Source of the DNA: Lachnospiraceae bacterium
GTDB lineage: Bacteria; Bacillota; Clostridia; Lachnospirales; Lachnospiraceae
NCBI GenBank assembly: GCA_029012365.1
Contig: JAQXLY010000006.1
Span: 1-38,272, forward strand
Direction: 5' to 3'
Length of the DNA: 38,272 nt
Of this stretch, positions 24,396 to 32,499 are shown one piece after another (positions within the stretch are counted from its first letter, which is position 1; each line of letters opens with the position of its first letter). The notes beneath the pieces are model-generated. The model searched no databases. It saw nothing but the letters and a program-made list of their open reading frames with translations, and was not told where the DNA came from. The translations under genes and the position numbers were made by a program.

Positions 24396-24806
24396 TTAAA
24401 GATTTTCCGCAATCTTCTTTGCCAGCTCTGCCGCTTCTCCAGCCCCGTAGCTTTTTTCCTTCCACGGAATAATTACACCATCGTTTTCATAACGCGGAAT
24501 CATGTGGATATGCATATGAAAAACCGACTGCCATGCCGCACCCTCGTTGTTCAAAAGGACATTAATTCCGTCACAGGAAAGGGTCTTCTTAATCGCATTG
24601 GAAATCTTTTTTACAACCGGCAAAGCTTCCGACAATACCTTCTCGTCACCTTCAAGCAGATTTCTCATATGCATTTTCGGAAGAAGAATTACATGTCCCT
24701 TCGCAGCAGGCGCAATATCCATAATCGCCCGAAAATTATCATCCTCATATACTGTAGCCGACGGAATCTCACCTTTTACAATTTTACAAAAAATACAATT
24801 ATCCAT
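24396..24806 (-). CDS. HIT family nucleotide hydrolase/transferase
   Basis: A 136-residue protein from ATG 24806 behind AAATGGAGGAAAGAAA. Cys4 and Cys7 in CIFCKIVKGEIPS are the usual metal ligands of the Hint subgroup, and FHMHIHMIPR (histidines 97, 99 and 101) is the histidine triad that hydrolyses or transfers nucleotide phosphoramidates. GHVILLPKMH is also typical. Likely a general housekeeping hydrolase acting on adenylated small molecules. It ends a long minus-strand run, 23 bases after the flavodoxin-SCP2 gene. Confidence 0.95.
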   Translation of the reverse strand: MDNCIFCKIVKGEIPSATVYEDDNFRAIMDIAPAAKGHVILLPKMHMRNLLEGDEKVLSEALPVVKKISNAIKKTLSCDGINVLLNNEGAAWQSVFHMHIHMIPRYENDGVIIPWKEKSYGAGEAAELAKKIAENL

Positions 24807-24829
24807 TTTCTTTCCTCCATTTATTCTTT

Positions 24830-25840
24830 TTATACCAGTGTCTGGAACCGGAACATCATATCAAACTGTCTGAGCAGCTTAAAATCACCCTTTGCCGTAA
24901 TGTCCCCCGCCATAAACGCACCCTGAAACGTCACTCTTCCGTCTACAATACGCTCCATGACAGCACGGGTAAGCTTCGCATTAACATCAGCCGCCGGCAC
25001 ATCATCCGGATAGCTGCAGAATAACCGTCCGTCTCTGATTTCAATAAACAGAGTACGTTCATTATCCGCAAACTGAAGTGCATAGGAAACCGATAGCTTG
25101 TCCTCCGGCGCATGGAAGTTCGTTCGCAGATTTGCAATAAACTCAAGCTTCGGATCCATCCCCGCACTGCTCTTTTCCAGCATACCCTTAAACATCTGGG
25201 ACAGCTCTTCGATGTCTTCTTTCTGGCGTTTTACATACTTATCATCCGATACGTACTTTGACAAATCCTCGCTCTCCTGCGGTGTCAGCGGAATCGGAGA
25301 TGATGCCATATTACGCTTAATCAGGCTGTTGCTGCTCGGAAGCTGCTGCTCTTTTCTGGAAACCGCACGGTAAAAACACTCCGCCTTATCCTCAATTATT
25401 TTGGCATATTCCGTGTTGGTTTCAAACTCTGCCTGATTCTCTACAAAAGTGCATATTCCGTCTACGACCTTCCCTCCAAGCAGCTCCCATGAATTGCGGA
25501 GAATACTCTCGGATTGACGTTCTCCGCATGTTGAGGCAACCACTACCGGCATCATGTACATATTCTGAAGCTTCTTTTTATCGGCATACAGCCAGCAGGC
25601 ATCCAGAAACTGCTGCATATAGCCCCCGATACCATACCATTCCAGAGGTATGGCAAGAATCACACCATCCACTTCCTTTATTGTTCCCGAAAGTGCCGCA
25701 ATCTCGTTCTTCTGCTCATACAGATTGTAACGACGTATCTGGACATTTAATTCGTTGAACACTTCTACCAGCTTATTTACAACATAAATCGTTGCATCCT
25801 CAATAACACCTCGTCCGCCGTAATAAACCGCTATTTTCAT
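24830..25840 (-). CDS. Flavodoxin-like oxidoreductase fused to an SCP2-type domain
   Basis: A 336-residue protein starting at 25840 behind GCGGAGGTAGCGG. Residues 1-165 are a flavodoxin/NADPH-dependent FMN reductase fold (KIAVYYGGRGVIEDATIYVV; GVILAIPLEWYGIGGYMQQF; PVVVASTCGER). After a helical linker (~170-235), residues ~240-336 match an SCP2 sterol-carrier-like fold (ALQFADNERTLFIEIRDGRL, then RVTFQGAFMAGDITAKGDFK). SCP2 domains bind hydrophobic ligands, so the protein may reduce a quinone or other lipid-like substrate. The fusion partner, substrate and acceptor are not known from the sequence. It sits 3 bases after the rhomboid gene. Confidence 0.8.
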   Translation of the reverse strand: MKIAVYYGGRGVIEDATIYVVNKLVEVFNELNVQIRRYNLYEQKNEIAALSGTIKEVDGVILAIPLEWYGIGGYMQQFLDACWLYADKKKLQNMYMMPVVVASTCGERQSESILRNSWELLGGKVVDGICTFVENQAEFETNTEYAKIIEDKAECFYRAVSRKEQQLPSSNSLIKRNMASSPIPLTPQESEDLSKYVSDDKYVKRQKEDIEELSQMFKGMLEKSSAGMDPKLEFIANLRTNFHAPEDKLSVSYALQFADNERTLFIEIRDGRLFCSYPDDVPAADVNAKLTRAVMERIVDGRVTFQGAFMAGDITAKGDFKLLRQFDMMFRFQTLV

Positions 25841-25843
25841 CCG

Positions 25844-26506
25844 CTACCTCCGCAATTTATTCTTTCGAACCGTCCTGCTTCGCTTTCGCATCCGCATACA
25901 GGCACAATACACACTTCCGAGCAGAACTCCCGCAATAAATCCACCGAAATGTGCCTCATTTCCTACTCCTGTATCAAAAATACTTCCGAACAGCAAAAAG
26001 AAAATCGCTATCGGAAACCGTCTGCGTTCCTCTGCCGGGACTTTATCCTTTAAAAACAGAAAGATTGCCACAAACGCACCCACCAGCCCGTAAATTGCTC
26101 CCGACGCTCCCGCGCAGAACACTACACCGGCATTTTCATCTATTATAAATCCATTATATATGATTGATGCCATATCTGCAAGAAGTCCCGAAACAAAGTA
26201 TAAAATAAAAAAGCGAACACGTCCGAAAAAAGGCTCCACAATTACCCCAAGCAAATATAGCATAAGCATATTACACATAAGATGCTCAATACCGAAATGA
26301 TAAAACATCGAAGTGACTAATCTCCAATATTCCTTTCCTCTTAAAACCAAAATCGGATTTAATGCCATATAAAAAGCAATCTCATCCTGTTGTTTGTAAA
26401 ACAATAAATCGGATATCAGAAATACCACTATGTTTATCACTACTAAAATAGTTGTTATTAAAGGAAGTCTGTTCTTTTTTTCTGTTCCCACATGCATCCT
26501 CTCCAT
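25844..26506 (-). CDS. Rhomboid-family intramembrane serine protease
   Basis: About 220 residues and six hydrophobic helices. The catalytic dyad is present: Ser135 in GASGAIYGL (after helix 3) and His186 in NEAHFGGFIAG. EYWRLVTSMFYHFGIEHLMC is the family's N-terminal signature. It cuts membrane proteins within the bilayer. Two starts are possible: ATG 26506, or a GTG at 26491 with GGAGAGG six bases upstream, which is the better ribosome site. Its location immediately downstream of the pilus cluster, on the same strand, is suggestive of pilus-related processing, but this is inference. Confidence 0.92.
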   Translation of the reverse strand: MERMHVGTEKKNRLPLITTILVVINIVVFLISDLLFYKQQDEIAFYMALNPILVLRGKEYWRLVTSMFYHFGIEHLMCNMLMLYLLGVIVEPFFGRVRFFILYFVSGLLADMASIIYNGFIIDENAGVVFCAGASGAIYGLVGAFVAIFLFLKDKVPAEERRRFPIAIFFLLFGSIFDTGVGNEAHFGGFIAGVLLGSVYCACMRMRKRSRTVRKNKLRR

Positions 26507-26560
26507 TTCCGCTTCTGCAGACCCGGTATCACTTCCTTTAGTATAACCCTTTTTGCCGCT

Positions 26561-27706
26561 TCATTCAAGTCTGTTATTGAAATCGGAATAAAAGCTGTAT
26601 TCCGCATCCGCAAAGGCTATGCAGTCTCCCTCGGAAAGTCTCCTCTGTTCCTGCACATTAAGCAGCTCACCGTTTACCCGTGTTCCGTTCGTGCTGTTTA
26701 AATCTTCAAGAAAAAAAGCATTTTCCCGCTTAATGAACTTTGCATGAAAACGGCTGACCGTATCTTTCTCAATCAGATAATCCATATATCCGGAAAGACT
26801 TCCCACATAGAACGGAAATTTTTCAAGCAAAACAGGCTCTCCGTTTTCTTTTGAAATTAATTGCGGACAGCTTTTTGCACCTTTCACAGACAGCACTCTG
26901 GTATATTGTGCGTCCCACTCCGGTGCGGCCTCCGCTACGCAGGATGCAGACACGGTAGATATTACTTTTTCCGGCAATGCTTCCCGAAACCCCGTTTCCT
27001 TCTTTAATCGTTCCCAAAGATTTATTTTTTTCTTTATAATTCCGGACAGTTGCTTTTTCTTATTCTCTGTCATTCTCTTACCGGACAGTTCCGTTTTTCT
27101 ATATGCTATTCTGTCGGATATTTCCAAAACATCCGACAGGTCACTTTTCTCCTCTGCCGTTTCAGCCTGTCCACGCATCTGCTGCCACAGCTTTTCTCTT
27201 ATCCTCTCCAATGTCACATCCGGCTCCTGTAGCTGCATATACAGTGCATATACCAAAGAAATCGCCTTTTCCTCCCTGTAGTCTACCCGATTCAAGAGCA
27301 TCTCAAATAGTTTTCCCATCTGCTCCCGGAAGGAAATACCATACTCAGGATAATAGCATAAAGTCACTTCATATTCCGGAATACGCAGATAAATATATTC
27401 CGGCTGCAATATAAAGTTTTCTTCCAAAAGCAGATATTCCCTTCCCCGTTCCAAAATATCCAGAATTTCCTGTAATACCTTCCGTACCTGTTCCGCATTC
27501 ATCGGAACACGCTCAAAGGTCATGGCAAGTGTCCTTCTTCCGGTTATATCATATTTATAATTTCCTTCCTGCTCTGATTTTACTAACGGTAAAATCCCGG
27601 CCGGGGCTCCCTCCCGAATCATCCTTTCCCCGTAACTCTCCTTTGATTTATTTAACAGCAGATATGTTTTTCCGTTTGACTCCTTTTGATACCGTTCCCG
27701 TAACAT
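26561..27706 (-). CDS. DUF6382-type protein with C-terminal FHA domain
   Basis: A 381-residue protein from ATG 27706 behind AAGGGGAAGGTAT. Residues ~1-180 resemble DUF6382 (DITGRRTLAMTFERVPM, EILDILERGREYLLLEENF). The middle is a Lys/Glu-rich linker. Residues ~290-375 are an FHA fold, recognised from FPFYVGSLSGYMDYLI, SRFHAKFIK and DLNSTNGTRVNGE, where the Ser-Arg and Asn-x-x-Gly-Thr positions bind phosphothreonine. In Lachnospiraceae this pair of domains usually ends a Tad pilus operon, where it may sense phosphorylation of an ATPase or membrane component. No phosphorylating kinase is seen in the window. Confidence 0.85.
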   Translation of the reverse strand: MLRERYQKESNGKTYLLLNKSKESYGERMIREGAPAGILPLVKSEQEGNYKYDITGRRTLAMTFERVPMNAEQVRKVLQEILDILERGREYLLLEENFILQPEYIYLRIPEYEVTLCYYPEYGISFREQMGKLFEMLLNRVDYREEKAISLVYALYMQLQEPDVTLERIREKLWQQMRGQAETAEEKSDLSDVLEISDRIAYRKTELSGKRMTENKKKQLSGIIKKKINLWERLKKETGFREALPEKVISTVSASCVAEAAPEWDAQYTRVLSVKGAKSCPQLISKENGEPVLLEKFPFYVGSLSGYMDYLIEKDTVSRFHAKFIKRENAFFLEDLNSTNGTRVNGELLNVQEQRRLSEGDCIAFADAEYSFYSDFNNRLE

Positions 27707-27733
27707 ATACCTTCCCCTTTCGTATTTTCTTTT

Positions 27734-27955
27734 TTATTTTTCAAAAAAATCAAATGCCGTATCTGCCGCCCGCAGAAGCTCCGGAGCCTGTAGCTCCCTT
27801 TCCGTAAAAACATCGTCAAATAATTCCGCCGCCTGTGTCAGAACAGCTCTGTACTGATATACCGTTATTTTAATTAACAGAAACGTAATTAATAGCAGAA
27901 ACGGATACAGAAGAGCCGCCTCAACCGTCATAGAGCCTTTTATAATCTGTTTCAT
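27734..27955 (-). CDS. Small TadE-like pseudopilin
   Basis: A 73-residue protein starting at 27955 (KGGGAGAAG-type ribosome site: AAGGGGAGAAG). It starts MKQIIKGSMTVEAALLYPFL, the type IVb-like leader in which a short basic sequence precedes a Ser-Met-Thr-Val-Glu motif and a hydrophobic helix. Cleavage by the neighbouring prepilin peptidase is expected. The rest is short and acidic. Probable minor pilin of the Tad/Flp system. Spaced 27 bases before FHA and 12 after the peptidase gene. Confidence 0.8.
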   Translation of the reverse strand: MKQIIKGSMTVEAALLYPFLLLITFLLIKITVYQYRAVLTQAAELFDDVFTERELQAPELLRAADTAFDFFEK

Positions 27956-27967
27956 TCTTCTCCCCTT

Positions 27968-28411
27968 TTATACGGATTGCGATAAGAGCCTCATGGTGAT
28001 ATATCCCAGCAGGAGAAAGGGCAAAAACGGAATGCGGCTTTTTCTCCCTGCCCTACGTAAGCATAACAGTATCACAGAGCAACCGCCCGCATATAGGGAG
28101 GCAAAAAAGCAAAGAGCCATCGTCTCGTATAATCCGAATGCCGCCCCGCATACCAAAACAAGTATTCCGTCCGCAATTCCAAGCGCCTCCCCGGAAAATA
28201 CACAGAACATCAAAAGCACGATACCAAATGCCACGCCTCCCATTCTCAGCTGCCATCCGATTTTTCCGAAGCATCCCGCAAACAGCAGTATAACAGCCGC
28301 CACCGCCAAAGTTATCTTTTTGATTCCTAGATACCTTTTATCCTCTATTGCCAGCCACAGAAATACCGGCAGACTGCATAATTCCCTTACCACGCTTTTC
28401 CAAACCTCCAT
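27968..28411 (-). CDS. Prepilin peptidase (A24 family, TadV/CpaA-type)
   Basis: A 147-residue membrane protein with about five helices, starting at 28411. The expected aspartates of the A24 aspartic proteases are present in AIEDKRYLGI (first site) and GIADGIL (GxxD site). It removes the leader from Flp and TadE-type prepilins at the membrane. Its closeness to both TadE-like genes agrees. A longer start at 28453 would overlap the upstream gene; the chosen ATG has AGGAGG 13 bases upstream, a slightly long spacing, so the start is not certain. Confidence 0.8.
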   Translation of the reverse strand: MEVWKSVVRELCSLPVFLWLAIEDKRYLGIKKITLAVAAVILLFAGCFGKIGWQLRMGGVAFGIVLLMFCVFSGEALGIADGILVLVCGAAFGLYETMALCFFASLYAGGCSVILLCLRRAGRKSRIPFLPFLLLGYITMRLLSQSV

Positions 28412-28416
28412 TGCTG

Positions 28417-29451
28417 CTATTCGTCCTCCTTTTCTTTTCCGCACCGGCTGCACGGTTTATATTTCTTTACGGCCTCCTCTAACGAACACTCTCCCGGACT
28501 CCGCCTGATTGCCGAGCATGATGAAGCCGAATGATACCTTGTTCCGTATTTTGTATAATAGACTGCTACTCCGTTCTTTAAAACAGGAGCACAGAATTCA
28601 CAGGCATAATACCTTGCACCGGATAGATTGCGCTCGTATCCAATCTTTTCGGAAAGAGCCGACATTACATTGATTTTTATATAACTGCAATTCCTGTCAA
28701 GATGATATACGGTACCGTGATCCGTAAAATAAACAACTGTCTCCTCTTCATCACCCTCTGCTTTTGTACCTGCTGTTTTTCCCTCACCGGTCCAGCCCCG
28801 ATAGGTCAGATGAAGGACATAATATCCGGCCGGCTCGGAAGACAATACATTGTGCGGTCTCACCCGATAATGTATGCTTGTCTGCATTTTGTCTCCGGAT
28901 GTTTCCGTATCTACCCATATACCACCGGGGTCCTGCCCTACGCCTGCCTGTTTTAAAACCTCCGAATCACACCGTGCATACAACAGACTCGAAACCGCTG
29001 TATCCCGAATCAATTTACGGTCAAATAATTCCAGTATTTTTTCTGCGATTGCATTTTCCCCGTCCGCCAGACGTTCTGCAGCATAAGAATATACCGCCAC
29101 GTCTCTTGCCGATGTAATCGCGGCCTCCGCAACAACCAGCTCTGCCCGTAATACCAAAAACATTTGTATCAGGTAGAACACCGCAAAGAAGAAGGCGGGG
29201 AATGCCACCGATGCCTCAACGGTTAACGATGCACTCCGGTATCTGCTCTTATCCTTCCGGCGCAGTGGATTTTCATGAATTTTTCCGCAAGTATCTTTTT
29301 TATTTTTTTTATTATGAATCCATAATGTTAAAACAGCAGCAAGAGAAAGAGAAAGGGAAAAAACTGCCGTTATTAGAGAGAATCTGCAAAGATGCCGTAC
29401 AGTCATAAGAACAGATATCGGAATGCACCTCCTTTCATTCGTTATACGCAT
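28417..29451 (-). CDS. TadE-like pseudopilin with two C-terminal GTxYH/Cys repeats
   Basis: A 344-residue protein; ATG 29451 has AAAGGAG 7 bases upstream and overlaps the stop of DUF5702 by 17 bases. The N-terminal ~70 residues include a hydrophobic stretch and a basic segment, and the start could be further inside. The pilin-like signature is SASLTVEASVAFPAFFFAVF at about 73-92. The C-terminal half has two related units. The first has GTVYHLDRNCSYI and ends CEFC; the second has GTRYHSASSCSAI and ends PCSRC. Each unit repeats the pattern GTxYHxxxxCSxI plus a distal Cys pair, as seen in small zinc- or disulfide-stabilised extracellular domains. It may cap or assemble the pilus. Confidence 0.8.
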   Translation of the reverse strand: MRITNERRCIPISVLMTVRHLCRFSLITAVFSLSLSLAAVLTLWIHNKKNKKDTCGKIHENPLRRKDKSRYRSASLTVEASVAFPAFFFAVFYLIQMFLVLRAELVVAEAAITSARDVAVYSYAAERLADGENAIAEKILELFDRKLIRDTAVSSLLYARCDSEVLKQAGVGQDPGGIWVDTETSGDKMQTSIHYRVRPHNVLSSEPAGYYVLHLTYRGWTGEGKTAGTKAEGDEEETVVYFTDHGTVYHLDRNCSYIKINVMSALSEKIGYERNLSGARYYACEFCAPVLKNGVAVYYTKYGTRYHSASSCSAIRRSPGECSLEEAVKKYKPCSRCGKEKEDE

Positions 29452-31906
29452 ATCCGTACTCCTTTTTGTTTACCTGATACGATATACCCCACACACAGCG
29501 ATTTACGCGGAATGTTGACTTATATGTTTTCCTTAAATTTTCCTGAATTAAATCCATGGCACGATAGCTCTTGTCCTCCTTCGGCGTCATTAATATGAAA
29601 AGCTGAAGGTATTCCCGATACCCGAATGCGATTCCTTTTTTATCTGTCTTTTTCTCTGCCTTTTCCAGAATAAAGCTTTTGGAAAACAAAAGAATCTCCG
29701 GAAAAGAAAGACTTCCTCCTGTTTTTCCCGGATATAAGGCAAGCTTTTTTCCCATTAAAAAAGCAGCCGTATCAATCATAGCTTCGATGGAAGCCCACAC
29801 AAACAGCAGCAGGACAACCACAATACTTTTCAGTGCCGGGAGTCCGATAATTCCACAGGCAGCAAGGGCAGCCTGTTCTACCGGAGCCTTTCTTTCGCTG
29901 TCCGTATAAAGAGAGATAAAATGTAATACCGTCCGTATTGCACAAATACGCATTGCAACAGAAAAAAGATTTTCCGTATCCGTAGCTTTTCCGGCAATCA
30001 GATATTCCTGTTCATATGATAACGCGCCACTCTTATTTTCTTTTAAAAAATCGGAAAAATGCGTAATCAGGTATGAGTGGAAAAGAACAGCATCCGTGAT
30101 TCCTCCCGTTATAGAATCAAACGACAAATCCGCAGGAAATATATTCTGTAATTCCTTAAATACGCCACTGATATCCGTTCCGAGCGAAGAAAAGATATCT
30201 ATGTTCTTCTCCTTACATCGAAACCCGGACGGCAGATATGATGTATCCAATACCTTTTCCGAACACTCCCTATCCGTCAGAAATCCCAAAAAACCATCCG
30301 CAACCTTATTTGATATCAAAGACTCTATACCCTCATAAGGATTTTCTGCCAGTGAAATATCTCCGTAATCCAGCCGTAACCCTTCAAAGGAATATCCACG
30401 AAGCAATTCCTTTTCTGCTTTTAACCCCTCGCATGCAGCATCCAGTGCCGCAATATCTACTCCGTTAAATTGCTTCCTTATCGTTGCAAGACAAGCTCCG
30501 TTTTCCGAAACCGTCTGCTTCATTTTCTCAAAATCATATCCTCCGGGACTCTCATAAAAACTGTATGCCTCCAGCTCCTTCCTGTATTCATCTGCGGCTT
30601 CCTTTCCGATGATTCCCTGCAGCAAATCAAGAGTCTCTTCGCACGTTTGTTTTACCCTCTTTGCCCTCTTAAGCTCTTCCCTGACCTCATCCACATACGG
30701 ATATGTTTTTTCGCATACATTATTTACCGACTTGCACCGGCTAACGAACCCCTCCTCCTCTTTTGCAAGTTCTTCTGCCTGCTCCTCCTGTCCCTTTTTC
30801 TTCTTTTTCAGCTCATCCAGTCTGCCCTCCGTTTCTTTCTTTTCCTGCTTTAATGCATTTGCCTCTTTTTCACACTCTTCCCTTGCCGGCCCGATACGTT
30901 TTGCCGCTTCCGAAAGACTCTGTACCTGCGCTGCAAGAGACTTTATGATTTCCCTGTTATCGGCTCCGGCATCCTTTGAATACTGTTCTATCGCCTCGCT
31001 GATTGAATTCATCCGGGACACGATTTCCTGTAGCTCCTTCTGAAGCTCCGCCTCCCGCAAAGAAATCTGTTCCAGCATTACCGCAATCTCCCACAATCGT
31101 ACTCTGCACCGCTTTTCCTCTTCCTCCCGTTCCTTCATTTCTTTTACAAGTGTCCCTGTCCGATTTATCATCCCGCTTAAAGTATGACACGGATCCTCGG
31201 AATTTCCCAAAAAGGCCCGATATACCTCGGTACGGTCAAAATATGCTGCCGCCGAGCCCATCTCAGGACAAAAATACTTCACATACGCATCCTTTTGTAA
31301 AAGCAGGCTCTTCCCATCCCACGACTCTATATAGCTTTTGATATCCACTCCGTCTATAAGCTCGATTAAGCCCAGTATTTTCTCATCTACCGCCCCATAT
31401 GCTTTATCTGCCTCTGCCTTTGCCGCCGCTATTTTAAGATGTGCCTCCGACTGCTTAGTCATCCCCGCAAACTCTTTTATCATGTCTGCAATCTCAAGCA
31501 CACCTCTGTACTTCATAGCAGTAATCGCCTGTGTGTAAAATCCTTCCAGCTTATTATCCGTCAGAACCTTAACCGAAGAAACACTAAAATCGGCTCCTGA
31601 ACGTAGCATAAGAGACTTTTCCCCATCCCTTTTCTGAGTCATATAGAGAACATCTCCGGCTATATCATCCTCTGTCCACGCCATAATATCCTCTCCCTCC
31701 GGAACCTCTCTGCCGAAAATGTGATACCGGCTGTACAAGGGTTCCAGATAAGCGGCAAAATAGTTTTCCACCGCTAATAGCGATGCTGACGCATGGTACG
31801 ATGCCCGCGCCGTTTTTGCCGCCATCTCAAAAAAGGAAATAATAAAGCCAAATAACAGCATAAACACCAGCGAAAAGAATACCGTAGCCGCCCCGCGACA
31901 CCTCAC
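29435..31906 (-). CDS. DUF5702 protein: large coiled-coil pilus-associated membrane protein
   Basis: An 823-residue protein. The start codon is GTG at 31906, inside the stop of the pilin remnant, with GAGG eight bases upstream, indicating coupling to the pilin gene. Residues ~8-27 form a membrane helix (AATVFFSLVFMLLFGFII). The middle ~260-420 is a long charged coiled coil (KEMKEREEEEKRCRVRLWEI; EEQAEELAKEEEGF). A second hydrophobic region lies near 685-725 (ALKSIVVVLLLFVWASIEAM). Fits DUF5702, found in Tad operons of Lachnospiraceae; its architecture suggests a TadG-like secretion or cell-surface partner of the pilus. The function is not established. Confidence 0.85.
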   Translation of the reverse strand: MRCRGAATVFFSLVFMLLFGFIISFFEMAAKTARASYHASASLLAVENYFAAYLEPLYSRYHIFGREVPEGEDIMAWTEDDIAGDVLYMTQKRDGEKSLMLRSGADFSVSSVKVLTDNKLEGFYTQAITAMKYRGVLEIADMIKEFAGMTKQSEAHLKIAAAKAEADKAYGAVDEKILGLIELIDGVDIKSYIESWDGKSLLLQKDAYVKYFCPEMGSAAAYFDRTEVYRAFLGNSEDPCHTLSGMINRTGTLVKEMKEREEEEKRCRVRLWEIAVMLEQISLREAELQKELQEIVSRMNSISEAIEQYSKDAGADNREIIKSLAAQVQSLSEAAKRIGPAREECEKEANALKQEKKETEGRLDELKKKKKGQEEQAEELAKEEEGFVSRCKSVNNVCEKTYPYVDEVREELKRAKRVKQTCEETLDLLQGIIGKEAADEYRKELEAYSFYESPGGYDFEKMKQTVSENGACLATIRKQFNGVDIAALDAACEGLKAEKELLRGYSFEGLRLDYGDISLAENPYEGIESLISNKVADGFLGFLTDRECSEKVLDTSYLPSGFRCKEKNIDIFSSLGTDISGVFKELQNIFPADLSFDSITGGITDAVLFHSYLITHFSDFLKENKSGALSYEQEYLIAGKATDTENLFSVAMRICAIRTVLHFISLYTDSERKAPVEQAALAACGIIGLPALKSIVVVLLLFVWASIEAMIDTAAFLMGKKLALYPGKTGGSLSFPEILLFSKSFILEKAEKKTDKKGIAFGYREYLQLFILMTPKEDKSYRAMDLIQENLRKTYKSTFRVNRCVWGISYQVNKKEYGYAYNE

Positions 31907-32007
31907 GACAAAACCTCATTAATACTCTTTTCTAACGTCTTCATTGCATTTGTCACCATATTGCCAAGCTGTTCCTTAAAAATCAAAACCAAAGCAATCA
32001 ATACAAT
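31903..32007 (-). pseudogene. 3' remnant of Flp-type (type IVb) pilin gene
   Basis: The minus frame ending in TGA at 31905-31903 encodes IVLIALVLIFKEQLGNMV followed by TNAMKTLEKSINEVLS. That is the hydrophobic helix end and C-terminal tail characteristic of Flp1-type pilins, at the usual position just before DUF5702. The N-terminal leader and the start codon are missing. Upstream of 32007 the sequence changes and a stop (TGA) occurs in frame within 27 bases. The gene is therefore cut by the neighbouring mobile element. The missing 5' half should be on the far side of the element, outside this window. Confidence 0.75.
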
Positions 32008-32107
32008 GAATAATTTTACTATGGGATTTCAAATGCAGTGTTTTCAAGGGTTTTAACACCATACACACTGTATATACTGTATGAACTTTAGAACTGAATA
32101 ACAGAAT

Positions 32108-32497
32108 TTATAGATTTTTGATGAAGTTTAAATCCTTTTTGTTTAATGCCTTTTGCAAATCTTGATTCTTCTTTGACAAGCTGCTATTCTCACTTTTCAG
32201 CTTTTCGATCTGTTGCTGTAACACCTGCAACTGCTTATCCATTGCTTTATCAAGAATTACTTTTTGAGGTCTGGTCAAGGCTTTCCCATCCTGCAAGTCT
32301 CTGGCATTCTCTAATGCCCTGCTAACTTCCTCATTTTTATAAAAGAACCCTCTGGATAATCCGGTTCGTTTTACCAACTCGCCAACTGTTACCTGAATGT
32401 TTTCAGATACCATTTTTGAAATCTCTGCCTTTGCTTTCGCAATCTTGGCAGTACTTGTTGCCTTGTTCGTGGCAACCATTCTGTCATACTTAGTCAC
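32108..32497 (-). CDS. TnpC-like small DNA-binding protein (DUF6262-type)
   Basis: A 129-residue basic protein starting with GTG at 32497, five bases after GGGGTGG and two bases past the recombinase stop. An in-frame GTG at 32506 lies inside the stop region of that gene and is less likely. It has an HTH-like part (VTVGELVKRTGLSRGFFYKN) and a C-terminal coiled coil (LQQQIEKLKSENSSLSKKNQ). This resembles TnpC of Tn554, an accessory that influences orientation and efficiency. It is the last gene of the recombinase operon, and no terminator separates it from the pilin remnant. Confidence 0.8.
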   Translation of the reverse strand: MTKYDRMVATNKATSTAKIAKAKAEISKMVSENIQVTVGELVKRTGLSRGFFYKNEEVSRALENARDLQDGKALTRPQKVILDKAMDKQLQVLQQQIEKLKSENSSLSKKNQDLQKALNKKDLNFIKNL

Positions 32498-32499
32498 GA

